Source of the DNA: Protula sp. h YS-2021
Lineage: Eukaryota; Annelida; Polychaeta; Sabellida; Serpulidae
Length of the DNA stretch: 64,000 nucleotides
Assembly: GCA_949752745.1 (NCBI GenBank)
Contig: OX457033.1
Coordinates: 13,136,448 to 13,200,447, forward strand
Direction: 5' to 3'
The position numbers and the translations under genes are program-made. This document shows, piece by piece, positions 14,130 to 27,362 of this stretch. Below the pieces are notes generated by a model. It was not told the origin of the DNA and ran no database searches. It worked only from the letters and a program-made list of their open reading frames with translations. Each line of letters starts with the position of its first letter. Position 1 is the stretch's first letter.

Positions 14130-15402
14130 CGACAAATTATATATATAATATGTATAAATATAATACTCTATAAAAATAACAAATAACATTAAAATAACAT
14201 TTTAATTTGATCGCATTTTATAACTTGCAGACACAGCTATTGTTGCAAATGTGTCAATGTTTTTTCACCAACCGTCGGCGTCGTTTCAACTTCAGCTGTC
14301 TGTATAAGCCTTAATGGATGAGAACTAGTTTTTTCTGACTTTTGCTGTTTGCGTATAGGCTTGTGTGACTGTGAAACTGTTTCCTATTGGGTTAATGATC
14401 AGTATTAAAATTGGACTCTTGGATCAAATTTGTGCTGGCCAGTTTCCTGTAACATACTACAAAAATAGAAGGTAAACATTACAGACAAGAATTGATCTTT
14501 TTTACTTTGTTTTTAGTTTTATTCCAGATGTAATACGCTGTTTCAGAACAAGCCTTGTTTATTTGCTGTGCTGATTCGGAGAATATATGTCATTTTCCGG
14601 ACAAGCTTTGACTTCAAAACTTGTTTGTTTCTCATTGTCTTCAGTATATTTACTTCCTGAAGTGTTAATTTCAGAACCGAGAAACATCCTTCCACTCCGA
14701 AATTAGTGCTAGCGCCGAACAGTAAGCTCAAAACACTGGACCTAATCACCCACATGGCAGAGCCGCAGGTATTATTGAGCACTATAATACTATATTGCTG
14801 CATGTTTCAGGTATAAAATGTATATAAAATCTTCGTAAATAAAGTAATTCTTTTCACTTATATTTATAGCTGTTAGGTTAGGACATGTAAAACTATAGTT
14901 CACTCTTAATAAACGATCTTTCAGATATGTCAAAACTTGTGATATTATAATATATTATATTATACATCGTTTATAATACCTGTTTTACAAAACTGTTTTC
15001 GACATTTGAAACCCTGAAAATCTTGATAGTTTCTCCGCTCCTTGTTTAATGGCGGCATGGGAAGATGGGCTCGTCTTCAGATAAAGAGCGATTAAATATT
15101 TTGAGGTTTTCATAAGCTAAAAAAATAACCCTAAGAAAAGGTTACTCATATACCAAAATATATATGCCCTGGTATACTATAACCAAGTACCTATAGATTG
15201 AAGATGCAAGGCGTAATGCAGTTCAAGTCTAATTAGAAGATTATCAAAACTGAATGCAAAAGGGTTAGAGATAATACTTGCTATAAACAGCAACTTTAGT
15301 TAGCCGTATTTATAAAAGTTAACTCTACAGTTAAAAAGTTCTGTTGACTGCTCCTGTAGCGAACAGAACTTTTCAAACTTAGTTAATCAACTGTTTTATA
15401 AT

Positions 15403-15595
15403 ACAGTAAAACAGTAAAACCTCCTCATTCTGGACAAACCCTGTAATACCGGACAACTGCCAATACCGGACAAGAATTCTCAGTCCCGTTTTTTCCCATT
15501 GGTTTACATGACTCCTGAAATACCGGACACCTCTACATACCGTGCAAAATCCGCCAGTCCCCCGTTGCCCGGTGTTCGCTACAGGTTTTACTGTA
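15403..15595. mobile_element. Pogo/Tigger-like MITE
   Basis: The left end reads TACAGTAAAAC, with a second CAGTAAAACCTCC at 15412. The right end reads AGGTTTTACTG followed by TA, so the termini are inverted repeats bordered by TA. This CAGTNNAACCTC style of end is typical of pogo/Tigger elements of the Tc1/mariner superfamily. The interior has several ATACCGGACA-like repeats and no coding capacity. Confidence 0.6.
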
Positions 15596-16888
15596 GGTTC
15601 TTGATTTTTTTGGGTACAATTTAACTAAATGAACTGATTTCTGGTGTGTTGTATACAGTTAACTGTGCAGTTAATATTTGTGAATGCGGTGTGGGCAATT
15701 ATACGCTCTTGTTCCCAGAGGACAGTAGGAACCCACGAGACTGTAGTCAGTATTTTGTCGATTTTAAGATGTGGTGAGATTTGAGAATGAAATAGGTATC
15801 TTAAATGCTGCCTGCACAAGAAGCGTGGATTCTTTTTCGTATTTGTAGTTGTCTACTATAATTGGCAATACATTTTGTTGGATTTGATATTTTTACTTTA
15901 TTGCGTTCAGAGACAGTTAAAAACGGGTTATATAAAAGTTAAAACATCATAAAATTACTTAAATTTGTTCATTTTTTTAGTTTTGTCATATATGTGGCAC
16001 ATTTTTCAGCCTGTCACACTACAGTAAATGTTGGCTATAGCCGTTATCTTTTCTTCTGTTCTTTTTTAGGTGCTTTTATAAATGAGTGCTTATATTATTT
16101 TAGAACGAAAATTGCAAATCATCAAAATTTCATCAGGGGTGAAAGGATTTATACTCCTTTAGAAAAAAATCACTTAGTAATTTATTTCTATTACTTCAGG
16201 TATTAAATATAATATGCATTATTCAATTAGCTAGAATTGTTAGCAACTTAGGATATTAGGACCACAGCCCACCCCCCCCCCTCCCCCACCCCCACTCCTA
16301 AAAAAGGTAAAATAGCTGCAGTTCGTTGTAAACACACTTAAAGACGGTTTGGTTTCTGGAACGTATTGGGCATTTCCGATCTGATAAATTTACGAGCTGT
16401 TGACAGTTTAGATGGTTTTCTTTCCATCTTTCTTTCTTTCTTTTATGAGGCAAAACAAAACCACCTGAAGACGGCAAGAAAAAGTCAACTAAATGGTTGC
16501 CGACATATTTTTGGTTTTTGCTAAGCCGTTGAGTCGTACTATCTTAAAATTGAGAAAAGATTCGTATCACATTTTTTTCCGCTTAGCGAAGGTACTATGC
16601 TCATTTGACTTCCATCTAAAAATGAAGTTCTCTTCAGTTTGAAAAAGATGTTTCATTTAATGCTGGACGTAATTTCTTTTCAGTAGAATCGATATAAAAG
16701 AGTGTCGCCGTAAAATTCAGGCCTAACCGGTGTCTTAACAAATCTACACTATCGAATCGGAAAGCGAAAAATATTAATAGACCAAATCACTTCTTTATTT
16801 GGGTATAGATGTCATTTTTTAGTATATTTCTTTTCTAGTCATTTAATTACTTGTTTTTGTTTGTGGCTAGTTAACACAGGGTTTACAG

Positions 16889-18242
16889 AATGGCACTGAT
16901 AGTGATTCAAACTTGGCCAGTGGTTTGACAAACACAGAACTTTGGCCAGTGTCGTCCCAAAGATCTCAGACTTATCGACCCCCTAACCTCAATATCGACG
17001 GAAGTGTTTTAAAAGAAACTGCCTCCATCCTTAAAGAAGGAACTGACAGGGACAATTTTAAATCGTTGGTATCCGAATTAAGCTATTTAAATATCAATAC
17101 AGTTGTTGATGACAAAGATGAGCAATCAACGCCCCTGGATATCACTGGACTGACCGTATCTTTCGCCCAAAAATACGACATACGTGAATTGGGTTTCATC
17201 GATGAAACAGAGGTCAAGAAGTCAAGGCCAAGTTCAAGGTCGGTGTCAAGGTCATCGTCAAGATCTCCAAGGGTAGAGGGGGCAAAACAAACAGCCGTAC
17301 TGCCGACAATCACTGACGACGATTTAATCAACAGTGAGCAGACAATGGGAAGTGAGAATGTCGAGGAGAAGCATACTCCACGCACTCTTCGGGTGCAACT
17401 CGAGCGCGTACGCGACCAACGCAGAGAGAAACAACAAACAAACGACATCCATAAGAAAGAGATCCAATGGAGAATATCCAAGATGCAACAGGAGTCACAA
17501 CAAAGCAAGCACGGCCCTGCGATGTCGCATACTTACAGCAAAAAGGAACAACTGGAGAAGGAATTCAAGAAGAAGCTGGAAAGAAATAGAGCAAAAGTAA
17601 CGTTTAATATACCAAATTCCCAGAGAAGCACAGCAAGAGAAATAGATGGTGAGGTTTATATAGAGCTGCCGTCAATAGATGGACCGAGGCTGATACACGT
17701 GGAAACTGGAGATCATTCCCAGCACAGCTCCCGCCCCGCCAGTCCAGGTTTAATTGTCTCCTCCCCGGATAAAATATCAATAATGCGTAGATACTTTATG
17801 GATGTAGCTGAAAGGGAAGGGAATGCTCACTTACTGGAACAGCTACGAAATGCCCCGGATCGAAATTTTAAGCCGGGATCGGCCAATGATGCTTATGATT
17901 TAGCTCGCCAAAAGCGGTCTGATGCAGAAGAAAGGAGGGGTGTAACGGCTGATAACGCAGCTTCAATACCAGCCCAACCCGGTGCACATTCTCCCACCCA
18001 CAAGCATCCACACCATCAACGTTTCACTACCCGTAAAATGACGCGCTCAAAAACGCTTTACGGTAGAGCAGATCTCTTTGATAGCAACGATAAAAGCAAA
18101 ATCAAGGATATGGAAAAACTGAATAAACTGAAAGAAATTTACTTGAAGCAAAAGGAGAATATAGAAAACAAACAACCGCCTGCGAAGCCTGAGAAACCGT
18201 CCTACAAGGCCAGTGTCAGCGTTCTTGAGAAAATGCGCCAAG
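16889..18242 (+). CDS. Large disordered protein, exon 2
   Basis: Open reading runs from the acceptor CAG at 16888 (first residues NGTDSDSNLASG) for about 451 codons. Only entry in phase 0 is open, matching the donor at 6976. Features: an RS-like patch (RPSSRSVSRSSSRSPR, about residues 105-120 of the exon); two charged, probably coiled-coil stretches (LERVRDQRREKQQ to KMQQES, and KKEQLEKEFKKKLERNR); a His/Pro stretch (HSPTHKHPHHQR); and a Lys-rich helix (KIKDMEKLNKLKEIYLKQKE). The reading runs on to a TAA at 18356-18358. I place the exon end at CAAG|GTGCAG (18242, phase 1) because exon 3 is open only when entered in phase 1. GGG|GTATGC at 18262 is another donor, but it would need an unseen intermediate exon. 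Confidence 0.65.
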
Positions 18243-19456
18243 GTGCAGAAGATATAGATGGGGTATGCAGTTTGTTGGCATCGAATAGACGTGGAATAAC
18301 TCTCTGGTGTGTTTTGTCTGTTTTAAGCACATCATCTCAAACTTGCAGTTGTATATAACTCTAAAATGGAACGCACAAGTTTGCCGTGAAATGCGTGGAT
18401 CTTTATTTTTATATTTTCATTTGCATTTCACATCTTGGACAAGGATGAAAATTTAGATGTCGTCAAACACTAACGTATTGTGAAAATGTGTTGAGAACTG
18501 CAATCCATCGACACCATGCCACTGTCAGTAACCCAATGTCTTAACCCCCATCGACACCACTTAACATTAACGCAGGGGAATCATGGTATATTACCACCCC
18601 AGAAATGGGACCACCTCACACATGGGACACTTTTTAGAAGCCTCCCATTATGTAGTACCACTCCGGAAATCGAACCGCTTTAGTTCAGTCCCACTGGTTG
18701 TCCTGTTTCCGGGATTCTGCTGTAATTAAAAAAACAAAGCATTTGTTTTATATATACCTTTAAATGTTTTAACCACTCTTTGTTTTTAGAAAGGCATTGT
18801 TTTATGCTTACCTTTTAGAAGCCAGTATAATTCAATTGCCAGTTTCAAATGTTCAGCAGCGTTTAATTGTGCGTCAGTTGTTTTTCGACCCACTGATGAA
18901 TGTTGGAGTCATTTAAACACCAGTTAAGCAAAGGCGATTTGGGCACTGATCGAATCCACTGCGTTGTCGGCGGAATGGATTTGAACCCGGAACCTTTGGA
19001 TATGCCTCTCAACGTGTCCTCCTCGTCTGGGAAAAATATCCATGTTGAAACTTCCGAACGTCTTTTAATATCCTTTCACCCCTGGCTGATTCTATAGATA
19101 AAGGTCATCACAGAATAACCGCAAACAATTTTTTATATTGAGAAGTTTGTTGTTTTTTTTCGTAAAGTTCACTTCCGCAAGTTTGCAACGACAGCGGAAA
19201 ATTTTCCAGTAAATTTTGTTTGTATTCTGAATCAGTGTTGTGGAAGCTTTTGTTACGGTGTGTTGCAGTTGTAGTATTGTGTGGACAAACCTACATAGAT
19301 TTAGTGTTTGGAATTCGGTGTTTCATTGGAATTCAGTGTTTCAGCTGTAACGAAGTGAATTCTACATGTTATTGTTTGTGAATGTTTTTCCTGATGAGCT
19401 GAAAGTATTTATTTTTCTGAATAGTATATTACTACTTTTTTATTTATTTTAACGTG

Positions 19457-19463
<7 letters not shown>

Positions 19464-19541
<78 letters not shown>
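19464..19541. repeat. (TA)n microsatellite
   Basis: About 39 uninterrupted TA units. Confidence 0.97.
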
Positions 19542-19545
<4 letters not shown>

Positions 19546-19754
19546 TTTGTTAATCTCAAACAATGTCATGTAGTGCGCGTGTTTGAATTTATATTCGCGA
19601 TGGTCTTTGTTTGATGTTTTTTTTATGCTTGTACATATCACTCTTCATTTAAGTTGGAGTCGAGAAACTGCAACCCTGGTGGCAAGCTGAGACGCTCCCT
19701 AGCGACGGTGAATGTCTTTTATTTTTATTTCACCATATTGCGTTAACTAGGGGT

Positions 19755-19755
<1 letters not shown>

Positions 19756-19812
<57 letters not shown>

Positions 19813-19827
19813 GGGAGAGAGAGAGGG
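19756..19827. repeat. (GA)n microsatellite
   Basis: A purine tract of GA units, interrupted near its right end by GGAGAGAGGGG and followed by a GGCGGCGG block. Confidence 0.95.
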
Positions 19828-20627
19828 CGGCGGCGGAGGGAGGGGTCCTAAACTATAGAATAAACCCAACATGAGGCCCTCATACGTGGTTAAAATTGCA
19901 CTCATATAAGGAAATAAACCTTTGCAAACACTACTGGATTTCGTCCTTTGGCGATCCCTTAATGTTGGCCTCCCACAAAAATGAGTCAACACATTAGTAA
20001 TTCACGAGAATTAGCAAATGGCGAATAGTTAAAAACTGTGTTGTTGCGAAATCCAGAAACTAATGGAAACGGCAGGTTGTATTGGATTACCGTGACGCTC
20101 GTATTTCTAACGAATTTAAATTCGTTTAAAACTGATATCTGTCATTGAACCCGAATTGATATGGCCCTAAACCAGGTTTGCCTTGTTACGAAAAAAAACA
20201 ACCACAAATATCATTTGACCGATCTTCAGTTTCATTTCTGTCTCATAAGCATTTTATTTAAAGCCAAGACTTGCGTTTCACATCTCTGTTTTTCTGTTTA
20301 TTTGTCTGATTGTTTGTTTGTTTTTTTTTTGTGTTTTGGGGGAAGGGGTTATTTTTTCTTTTTTATTTATTTTTTGTTTGATTTTTTGGTATTTGCCTTA
20401 CGTACATAAGATTGCAGTGGCTTATAACATTTTTACACTTTTTTTTCTTCAAAGTGCATGTTTGATTTTTTGATGACCGCTTAAGTCGTATTTACTGCCA
20501 CTATGGCGTTTTACATATTTTAGGTGTTATATCCACATCCTAAAATATTGTCACAAAATCCGCCAGTTTGCACTTTTCATGAACTGCATAGCCACGGAGA
20601 AATCAAGCGGTCTGCCCATAGGAGAAC

Positions 20628-20629
<2 letters not shown>

Positions 20630-20680
<51 letters not shown>

Positions 20681-20733
20681 GAGAGAGAGAAGGAGAGAGG
20701 AAGAGAGAGGAAGAGGAAGAGGGAGAGAGAGAC
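20630..20733. repeat. (GA)n purine tract
   Basis: Uninterrupted GA repeats grade into mixed AGAGGAAG purines and then GACAGACA. The Glu/Arg-only open frame across it is not a gene. Confidence 0.95.
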
Positions 20734-22263
20734 AGACAGACAGAGACATAGACACAGAGAGAAAAATAATTTTAATGAGTCCGTTATCCTAGCTCCGAAT
20801 CTTCTCCTCTAATCCCCACCCCCCCCCCACCCCCCATAGGCCGCACCTCGCCCATCATGTAATGGTATAAAGAAAAACATCTTGATTGCCCAAATAGATG
20901 TTGATGAATGACTGCAGAGAGGGTGGAAGCATTCGAATTTGCCCATTTTCATTCCGTTTGATTACTCCCACCGTTGTTTTATCTGAACTGGAGGGATCGA
21001 CTGTATATGCTGCTTTGTAAATAAACATTATTAAAACATATTTCTTTTTTTTATATTTTTGCAATTAATACAAAACTTGCATAAATTTAGGCGAAGGGTT
21101 TGCTTCATGGAACTAGCTCGAGATTTATTATTTTGTGTGTGTGTGTGTTTTGCCTTTGTGTTTTATTGACAATATATTTCGATGTGATGACAACATGTGT
21201 ATGTTTATTATTTATCATGACATCTTAGCCTCTGGGATCATCCAATTCTCAAGAAGTAAGTGAGGAAAATATTACCGTCACTGTTTAACTTAAGTTTCCT
21301 GTTCAAAGCTATAAAACAGCAAACTTTTTGTTTAGTTTAATGGTGTGCCAGTGGAATCTTCTTACTTTTCTGATTAAAAAGGCATTATATCGGAAGCTGT
21401 TCAATATTTATTTATTTTTATTTTGCTATTTCTGTTTCTTAGCAATAGCACACAGCATTGTTTTATTTTCTGTCTTTAATACATTGTTAGATTTTCTGTA
21501 AGTGTTGAGTTTTAATAACGATTTTTCTTCCTTACATTATATTTGATATACTGACATTTTGTATAATATAATTTTATTATTTAGTGCTTTTAGCATTTTT
21601 TGGTCGTTTAAAAAAGAGAAAACATACAATAATCATGGGTTTAGACCCCGCATTGGTGAGTTGGTACGCTAATAATCTCATAGTTATGGATTTCTTTGTT
21701 AAACAAATAAGATGACGGGTGGGTTGATAAAGCTCACATTTCTCTTGAGTTTTTAAGCGAGAGATGAATATCTTAATGTACTTGTATTAGTCATAAGATA
21801 TTCGTTTGAAATGAGTGGCGGCTGTCAAACAACGACCCAATTGATCGCACCTGCGAAAGAGGCAAGTGTCAATTAAAAACTCCAAAGCAAAACTTTGACA
21901 AGCCCTTGTCAGAGAACTCCGAACAGCTCGGTGAGATAGCCAATATAGTTTTTATTATTATATAATCACAGTGCAGGCCCATACCTGCCATTTTCCAAGT
22001 AATGGGTTCTATTGTAACAGCTCAGTTCCCCGCCCCCTAGTCACTTGTGATCAAGATTTTTTCTTTCCTGATGTATAAGGAGAGAGGGGACGAACAAAAC
22101 CCCCTCTCACCGTCATATATCTTACTGGTATCAGCTACTAAAGGCTAAGTAAATTAATTTGTATAATATTTCCATAATTACAAGTGGATAGAATACAAGG
22201 TGAATATTTTGCTGTGCAGTAACCTACAGATTATGCACAAAATCTATGGGAACCCGTCACATG

Positions 22264-22312
22264 TTACAAGTGTCTTTGTTACAAGTGTCTTTGTTACAAG
22301 TGTCTTTGTTAC
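22264..22312. repeat. 15-bp tandem repeat, three copies
   Basis: The unit TTACAAGTGTCTTTG occurs three times without change, followed by a partial fourth (TTACA). Confidence 0.95.
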
Positions 22313-23689
22313 ATACACATATGGAATTATCTCTTGAGCAACGCTGATCCTGTTTGAAGGCTTATGTATACTTCCAGCACTATCAAATCCACTTTTCAAC
22401 GTCAACGGATTTATTGCAAGTAAAGTGTGTGGCTGTTTTAGCACACTTGATTTGACGGATCATCTCCGTTTAAATGCTTTGAAGAAATAATGTATTTTTT
22501 ACATTTAAGCTGAATATACCGCTAGAATTGTTATTCACCTACAGAACAATAGAATAGTAGACAGAGAAACAGTTCTGTTCTGGGGCACGGTCTCGACCAC
22601 AAAACCAACTAAAGTCTTGTTATTTTTTATGTATGTGTACCCTCACCAGTAAAACACGCAACCATAAGTTATCAGCGTTTTAAAAACGGAACGGCAAAAA
22701 TACTGAGTATGTTTTACAAATGAATATTGGATATAATTATAGTTTTTAAAATATATGATTTTATTTTTTGAGCTTGCAAACTGAATGGATATATCTGACC
22801 TACTTTTCATATAAGCATTAATTGGATAATGAATAAATAGTAAAAACTACTTTTATATGTTTTGACAGTGGCTATTGCTGGTAGCCTTCACACTCTCTTA
22901 GTTTTGCTTAACATGAATCCACATTCCACGAGTAATTATCTAAAATGTATAGTCATTTGAGTGTCATTTTCTTACGTTTTCTTTAATATTTATTTGCTAT
23001 TCTATTAATTAATCAGTTTGAGAAAAAAGCTTTTGCCCCATTAAAAGTTTTATTTTGAGCTATTTATGAAGAGATCACAAATAAATTATATAAAATTGAA
23101 AGAGGTTGAAATGAAGTTTTAAGGAGGATCTCTCAAATATGGGATTACAAAAAATTTCTTTAAGCTGTTTTATTTTAGTCTTTTTAAAGAAAATTGAATT
23201 TAAATATTTGATGGTGTCATGTTGCTGCAGATGTGGTTTGATTCAACCGGGCGTGCTTACGTCAGTCTAGCTACACGATACGACCCCGTCCGGAAGTGAC
23301 GTACGACATTTTTCTGCCAGTCTTGCCAGTTTTTGTGTCTCAGGTTTGTTGTTCAACGCTCAAAGCCAGATTCTCTGGCTGTGCTCATAAAAATAATAAT
23401 TTCTCACAGCATAATAAACAGCCATCCTAACATAAATATAAAAACAACAGACTCTACTTTCGAATTCCACCCTTCTCCTTGATTCCAGTCGTTTTGTTTT
23501 AGGCTACGTCCACAGTCAGAATAAATGTGTATTAGAACGAACCGTATAAAAATGTTATACAAAGAAAATAGATAATTTTTGGTGGCAAAGTCTACTTGAA
23601 GGAGATGGGTGAAAAAAGCGACTAAACTCGGGAAATACACTTATTTATCCATTAATAGAACCAAAGGTCTATACTGCTTTTTAGACAGA

Positions 23690-23995
23690 GATAAAATTAC
23701 CCCGTGGGTACTTGGCAACTTAGGGGACAAATTAAGGAGGGGATGTAGTGGATTTTGGAAGCAGAGCCGGTCTGCCAGGAGTGCCAATTTCGTAAAAAAA
23801 AGAGGAAGTTTTCATGCAGTAGTTTGCCTTCCCACAAAAAGGGGGGGGGGGGTTCTTTCGGAACTGCACTCCGCGTTCGGTTAAAACGGGGGTATTATTT
23901 TAAACTTAGCATTCTGTGTTTAGGGGTCATTTTAAGAATTCATGAGCAGGCAGGGCAACTCTTCCCCCCCCCCCCCCACCCCTGGAATGTTACCT
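23690..23995 (+). repeat. Dispersed repeat, copy 2
   Basis: It shares ordered blocks with 9058-9350 read in reverse: a TTTTGGAAGCAGAGCC-like block, TTTCGGAACT, TTTTAAACTTAGCA, GTGTTTAGGGGTCATTTT, then a poly-C run. It contains a 13-G run and a 15-C run. It lies directly upstream of exon 3 of the large + strand gene, so it forms the end of that intron. Confidence 0.6.
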
Positions 23996-24037
23996 GCGTT
24001 TGTTCGTAGCCGTATACGTTTTACAATTTAATTGTAG

Positions 24038-25392
24038 GGAAAATGCCTCATAATCAGCAAGCTTCCAGAAACAGCAGTGTGAGTAAACACAGTCATTCCG
24101 CCACGAAGCACTCTCGCCCCCACAAGCAGCCCAACAGCCACTCTGACACAAAGCCTGGCGATGAACCAGTCCTCTACCATCCCCCCGCTGACCCGAGTGA
24201 ACCGCCTGACTATGATTACAGCAGAGATCGCGGACGCAGGATAAGGCTACGCGCAGAAGAACAGTGTGTGCTAAATCATGCCAGAGCGGAAAATAGTCCT
24301 CTGTTAGATGTAAAACAGTGGAGGGAAAAATTGAGGATTTTACGCGCTTTACCAAAACCGAACGAAAAAGAAACAGCTTTGAAAAGGCCAAGACACAAGC
24401 CTCTTAGAGGGAAAAGGGTTAAGGACAAAAAGAGCGGTGTTGAAAGTGAAAAGGGTTTGAAAATATCAGCCAATATTCCGAGCACTGCCATTGATGTTCC
24501 AGATCTCGAAGATTCGGACATGGTTGCTTTTGGAGATATCCTTGACCCCAAAATGTCGGCCGATACTCGTTTTGAAAAGTACCTAGAGGAACTTGGTAAA
24601 GAAGGCTTTTCTGAAAATACCGACTTGGAAAGTCTGTACAACGATCATTTTGCACATCTAGAAAGAGAGTCGCCAGACAAGGGTCATACTTCAGAGTGTG
24701 CTCAGCATGGCACAGGTAGCGGACAAAAAGGGGACGTCACCGGAGTTGATGAGGAAATCAACGTCGGAGAGCTCGTTGCTAAGGCGCGAACGAAGAGGCA
24801 TGTACCCGTGCGTTCCTTCAGTACCGATCCAGTGATTCAAGTATCAGGTACACATGGAACGCTACATGAAAAACAACCAATAGAATCGCGCTTAAGTTTA
24901 AATAATTTCAAGCTAAGACTTCACATCTCGGATAAAAATGAATCCAAGGTGCAGAATGATAACGGTGATATGTTTCAAGATAGAAACTCTCCCAGGAAAC
25001 ATCAAACACCTATGGATTCCACCAGGAAGCTTCACACTGTTATGGATTCTGCTCGGGCAGTGTCGGAAGACGTCAAACTCGTGAAATACGTCACAAAACC
25101 GTCATTTTCTCCCAGAAGAATGTCCCTTCAGAGCATAACACACGAGAGTCAGAAAGAGGAGATGGCATTAAGAAAACAATCTTTGCACCTTCCCATATCA
25201 ACAACTAAAAACTTAAAATGTAAGACTTCGCTGCCAGCAACAAACACTGTCAGCCCAGAAGTGAAAGGGGGTGGGTGGAAAGTTACTCAGTCGAAGCGGG
25301 AAATTGATTTCGGCAGAATGATCCCAGTTTCTGTTATTGGAAGCACCATTGAAAATCGCACGCAAAATGACCTCTGGAAATTTCAAACTTGA
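24038..25392 (+). CDS. Large disordered protein, terminal exon
   Basis: Entered after the acceptor TTAATTGTAG at 24037. Entry in phase 1 is the only open frame (the other two stop within 16 codons), which fits a donor at 18242. About 450 codons end in TGA at 25390-25392. The start is Ser/His/Lys-rich (SKHSHSATKHSRPHK). Next come a Tyr/Asp/Arg segment (PPDYDYSRDRGRRIR), a basic helix (VKQWREKLRILRALPKP), an acidic block (VPDLEDSDMVAFGDILD) and a possible helix (RFEKYLEELGKEGF). The last third is polar with Ser/Arg/Pro sites such as KPSFSPRRMSLQS. No transmembrane segment or enzyme motif is visible. As a separate gene it could start at the ATG at 24043, but there is no promoter evidence for that. 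AATAAA signals follow at 26210 and 26606. Confidence 0.65.
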
Positions 25393-25432
25393 ACAGTAAT
25401 TTAAAGATTTTGATTGAAATTACGAAAGTAAC

Positions 25433-25461
25433 GGGGAGGGGGGGGGGGGGGGGGGGGGGGG
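25433..25461. repeat. Poly-G run
   Basis: GGGGA followed by 24 consecutive G, about 45 bp after the stop codon of the large + strand gene and so probably within its 3' UTR. Confidence 0.95.
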
Positions 25462-27032
25462 TTCCATTTGCGAGTTCATATTATTGAACGTTCATCAGTA
25501 TTAGATCGCCTTATTCTTAACTCATTGGGGGTTTGCTTCAAGTATCCGGGTCGCTTTTAAGATTATGTACAGGTATTGCTCACTGTCAAATGCGGCCATA
25601 TTCATAAAAACCAGATAACGTGTTAGGTAGCATTTTTTAGATAAACAAGATGTAACGAAAAAACAACTTTTCGTTGTTTTCAAAGGGTCACATTTCTATT
25701 TCGGGTTGCACTAATGACTGCCCTTGGTATGAGCATGTAAATGTTTCGGAGATATTCCGGGCAGCTAACCGCGAAGTATTGAACTTGGGAGGGAGTGGAC
25801 TGCAGTCTATTTAAATTATTAATTCAAATAGGTCTGAGAATTTTGAAGACAACTGAAGACGAAAAAATATATTTTTTTAAGTTTTTAAATGAATATTTTA
25901 CTCTTATTATTTAGCAACTAGTGTGCTTCTAATGGTTATAAAATTTGAATAATATTGGTAAATTATCTTTGAAATGTTTCGACTGTTTTTATTCTTATTT
26001 TTACTGTTTATGACAGTTGTTATTTGTTATGCCAAGCATATTGTTCATTGTGAGCTTCAGTGCTAAAATACCAGTACCTGTATTTGCATTTAAAATGCAG
26101 TAGTCTTGTTGCAAACTTAGAAGTGGTTACGCGTATAAAATTTTGTGCCAAACCGTTGTGGTTTTTTTAGCCTAATTTCAATGCGGACTTATGAAAGGGG
26201 GGGGAGGTTAATAAATAGAATGTGACAAAATTAGCGGGAAATTTTGTGTGCGACAAAAAGCCGCCGCCCCGAAACTATAAATCGTTCAAAATTGAATTTT
26301 CCAGTTAATTATTTCTATTTTTATTATGAAAATAGACAACAAAGTAATGTTCGTTCTGTTAGTGGAGGGTACTTCGAACCTGTAAAGAAAAAAATTGCTT
26401 GTCGGTTAATCATAGAAGTGTTCCAGACTTCAACACAAAAACGTACGCTGTAAAAGCAAATTTCTTGTGACCTGCTACAAGCTGCTACAAGGCCACCACA
26501 CTGAAGCACCCTAAGGATGTTTACGAGTAGCTGCTTAATTAGAAAGCCAAGTTCATGTATTGAGCATTTTTGTGTTGTGTCAAAGATATTTGATATTGTT
26601 GAACAAATAAATTTCTTTACAGTTTATTTTTACAATTTTTATAAATGCTATGCGATTCCGACTGGACAGAGCCTGTAATAATGTGTATGTTTGATATAGT
26701 AAAATGCGTCAGTACTAGAGAAACGCCACAGAGAAACACAGCAAATCTCTCTAAGGGAATCAACTAAATTTTAGACAAACACCATTTAATGTTGCTTTAT
26801 TATTAATTTATTACTTACATAAGAGAATACGTCTCACATACGCACTTTTCCTAAAGGTTTCCGCCTTCAGACTATAGTAATCGTCCGAGTGCTAGTCTGC
26901 AATCGAATCTGCCTCAAAATATCAAACTCTCGGGGTTAAATGCTCTCTGGCTGTAAACGAACAAGTGGAATGGGGCCACTGATTCCAAGAACCAAATGTG
27001 CCATCACCAAAATTAAAACATTTTTTTCAATG

Positions 27033-27362
27033 CAGGGTTTGTACAAAGTTGGGAAAGCCAAATTCCAGGACTTTTCCAGCACTATTTTTCTATATACATT
27101 CATCGATTACATAGATTATATACACGTAAATAAAAAAAAATAAGTTTCATTGAATAACCTTCCATCCGCCCCTACAGGCATCCTGTCCACCCATTTTATT
27201 AAAAAACAAATATCAGCGCAAACAAATTATTCTATTATTGACCCTACATAAGTTTCCAATTTCCAGGACTTCTTCGTTCTTTTCCAGGACTTTTTTTTTT
27301 TTTTTTGGCCGTTCTATTTTCCACGACTTTTTCAGGACTCCCAGGACTTTGTGCGAACCCTG
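27033..27362. mobile_element. hAT-like MITE (CAGGGTTTG ends)
   Basis: The left end is CAGGGTTTGTACAAAGTTGG and the right end ACTTTGTGCGAACCCTG, which are inverted repeats with few mismatches. The interior repeats a CCAGGACTTTT phrase. CAGGG termini fit non-autonomous hAT elements, but I cannot find a clear 8-bp target duplication, so the superfamily is tentative. There is no coding capacity. Confidence 0.6.

Larger units (their letters stand above)
18243..24037 (+). other. Intron of about 5.8 kb (exon 2 to exon 3)
   Basis: Non-coding, ending in the acceptor ATTGTAG at 24037. It contains a TA tract (19.46 kb), two GA tracts (19.76 and 20.63 kb), a three-copy 15-bp repeat (22.26 kb) and a dispersed repeat that reaches within about 45 bp of the acceptor. 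A GGTTCAAATCC pol III B-box match lies on the - strand at 18977-18987, but I find no convincing A box or cloverleaf. Confidence 0.5.

Noticed and set aside
18960..19060. Possible tRNA or tRNA-derived SINE (B-box GGTTCAAATCC on the - strand)
   Set aside because: No clear A box at the right spacing, no acceptor stem and no cloverleaf. One box match is expected by chance.
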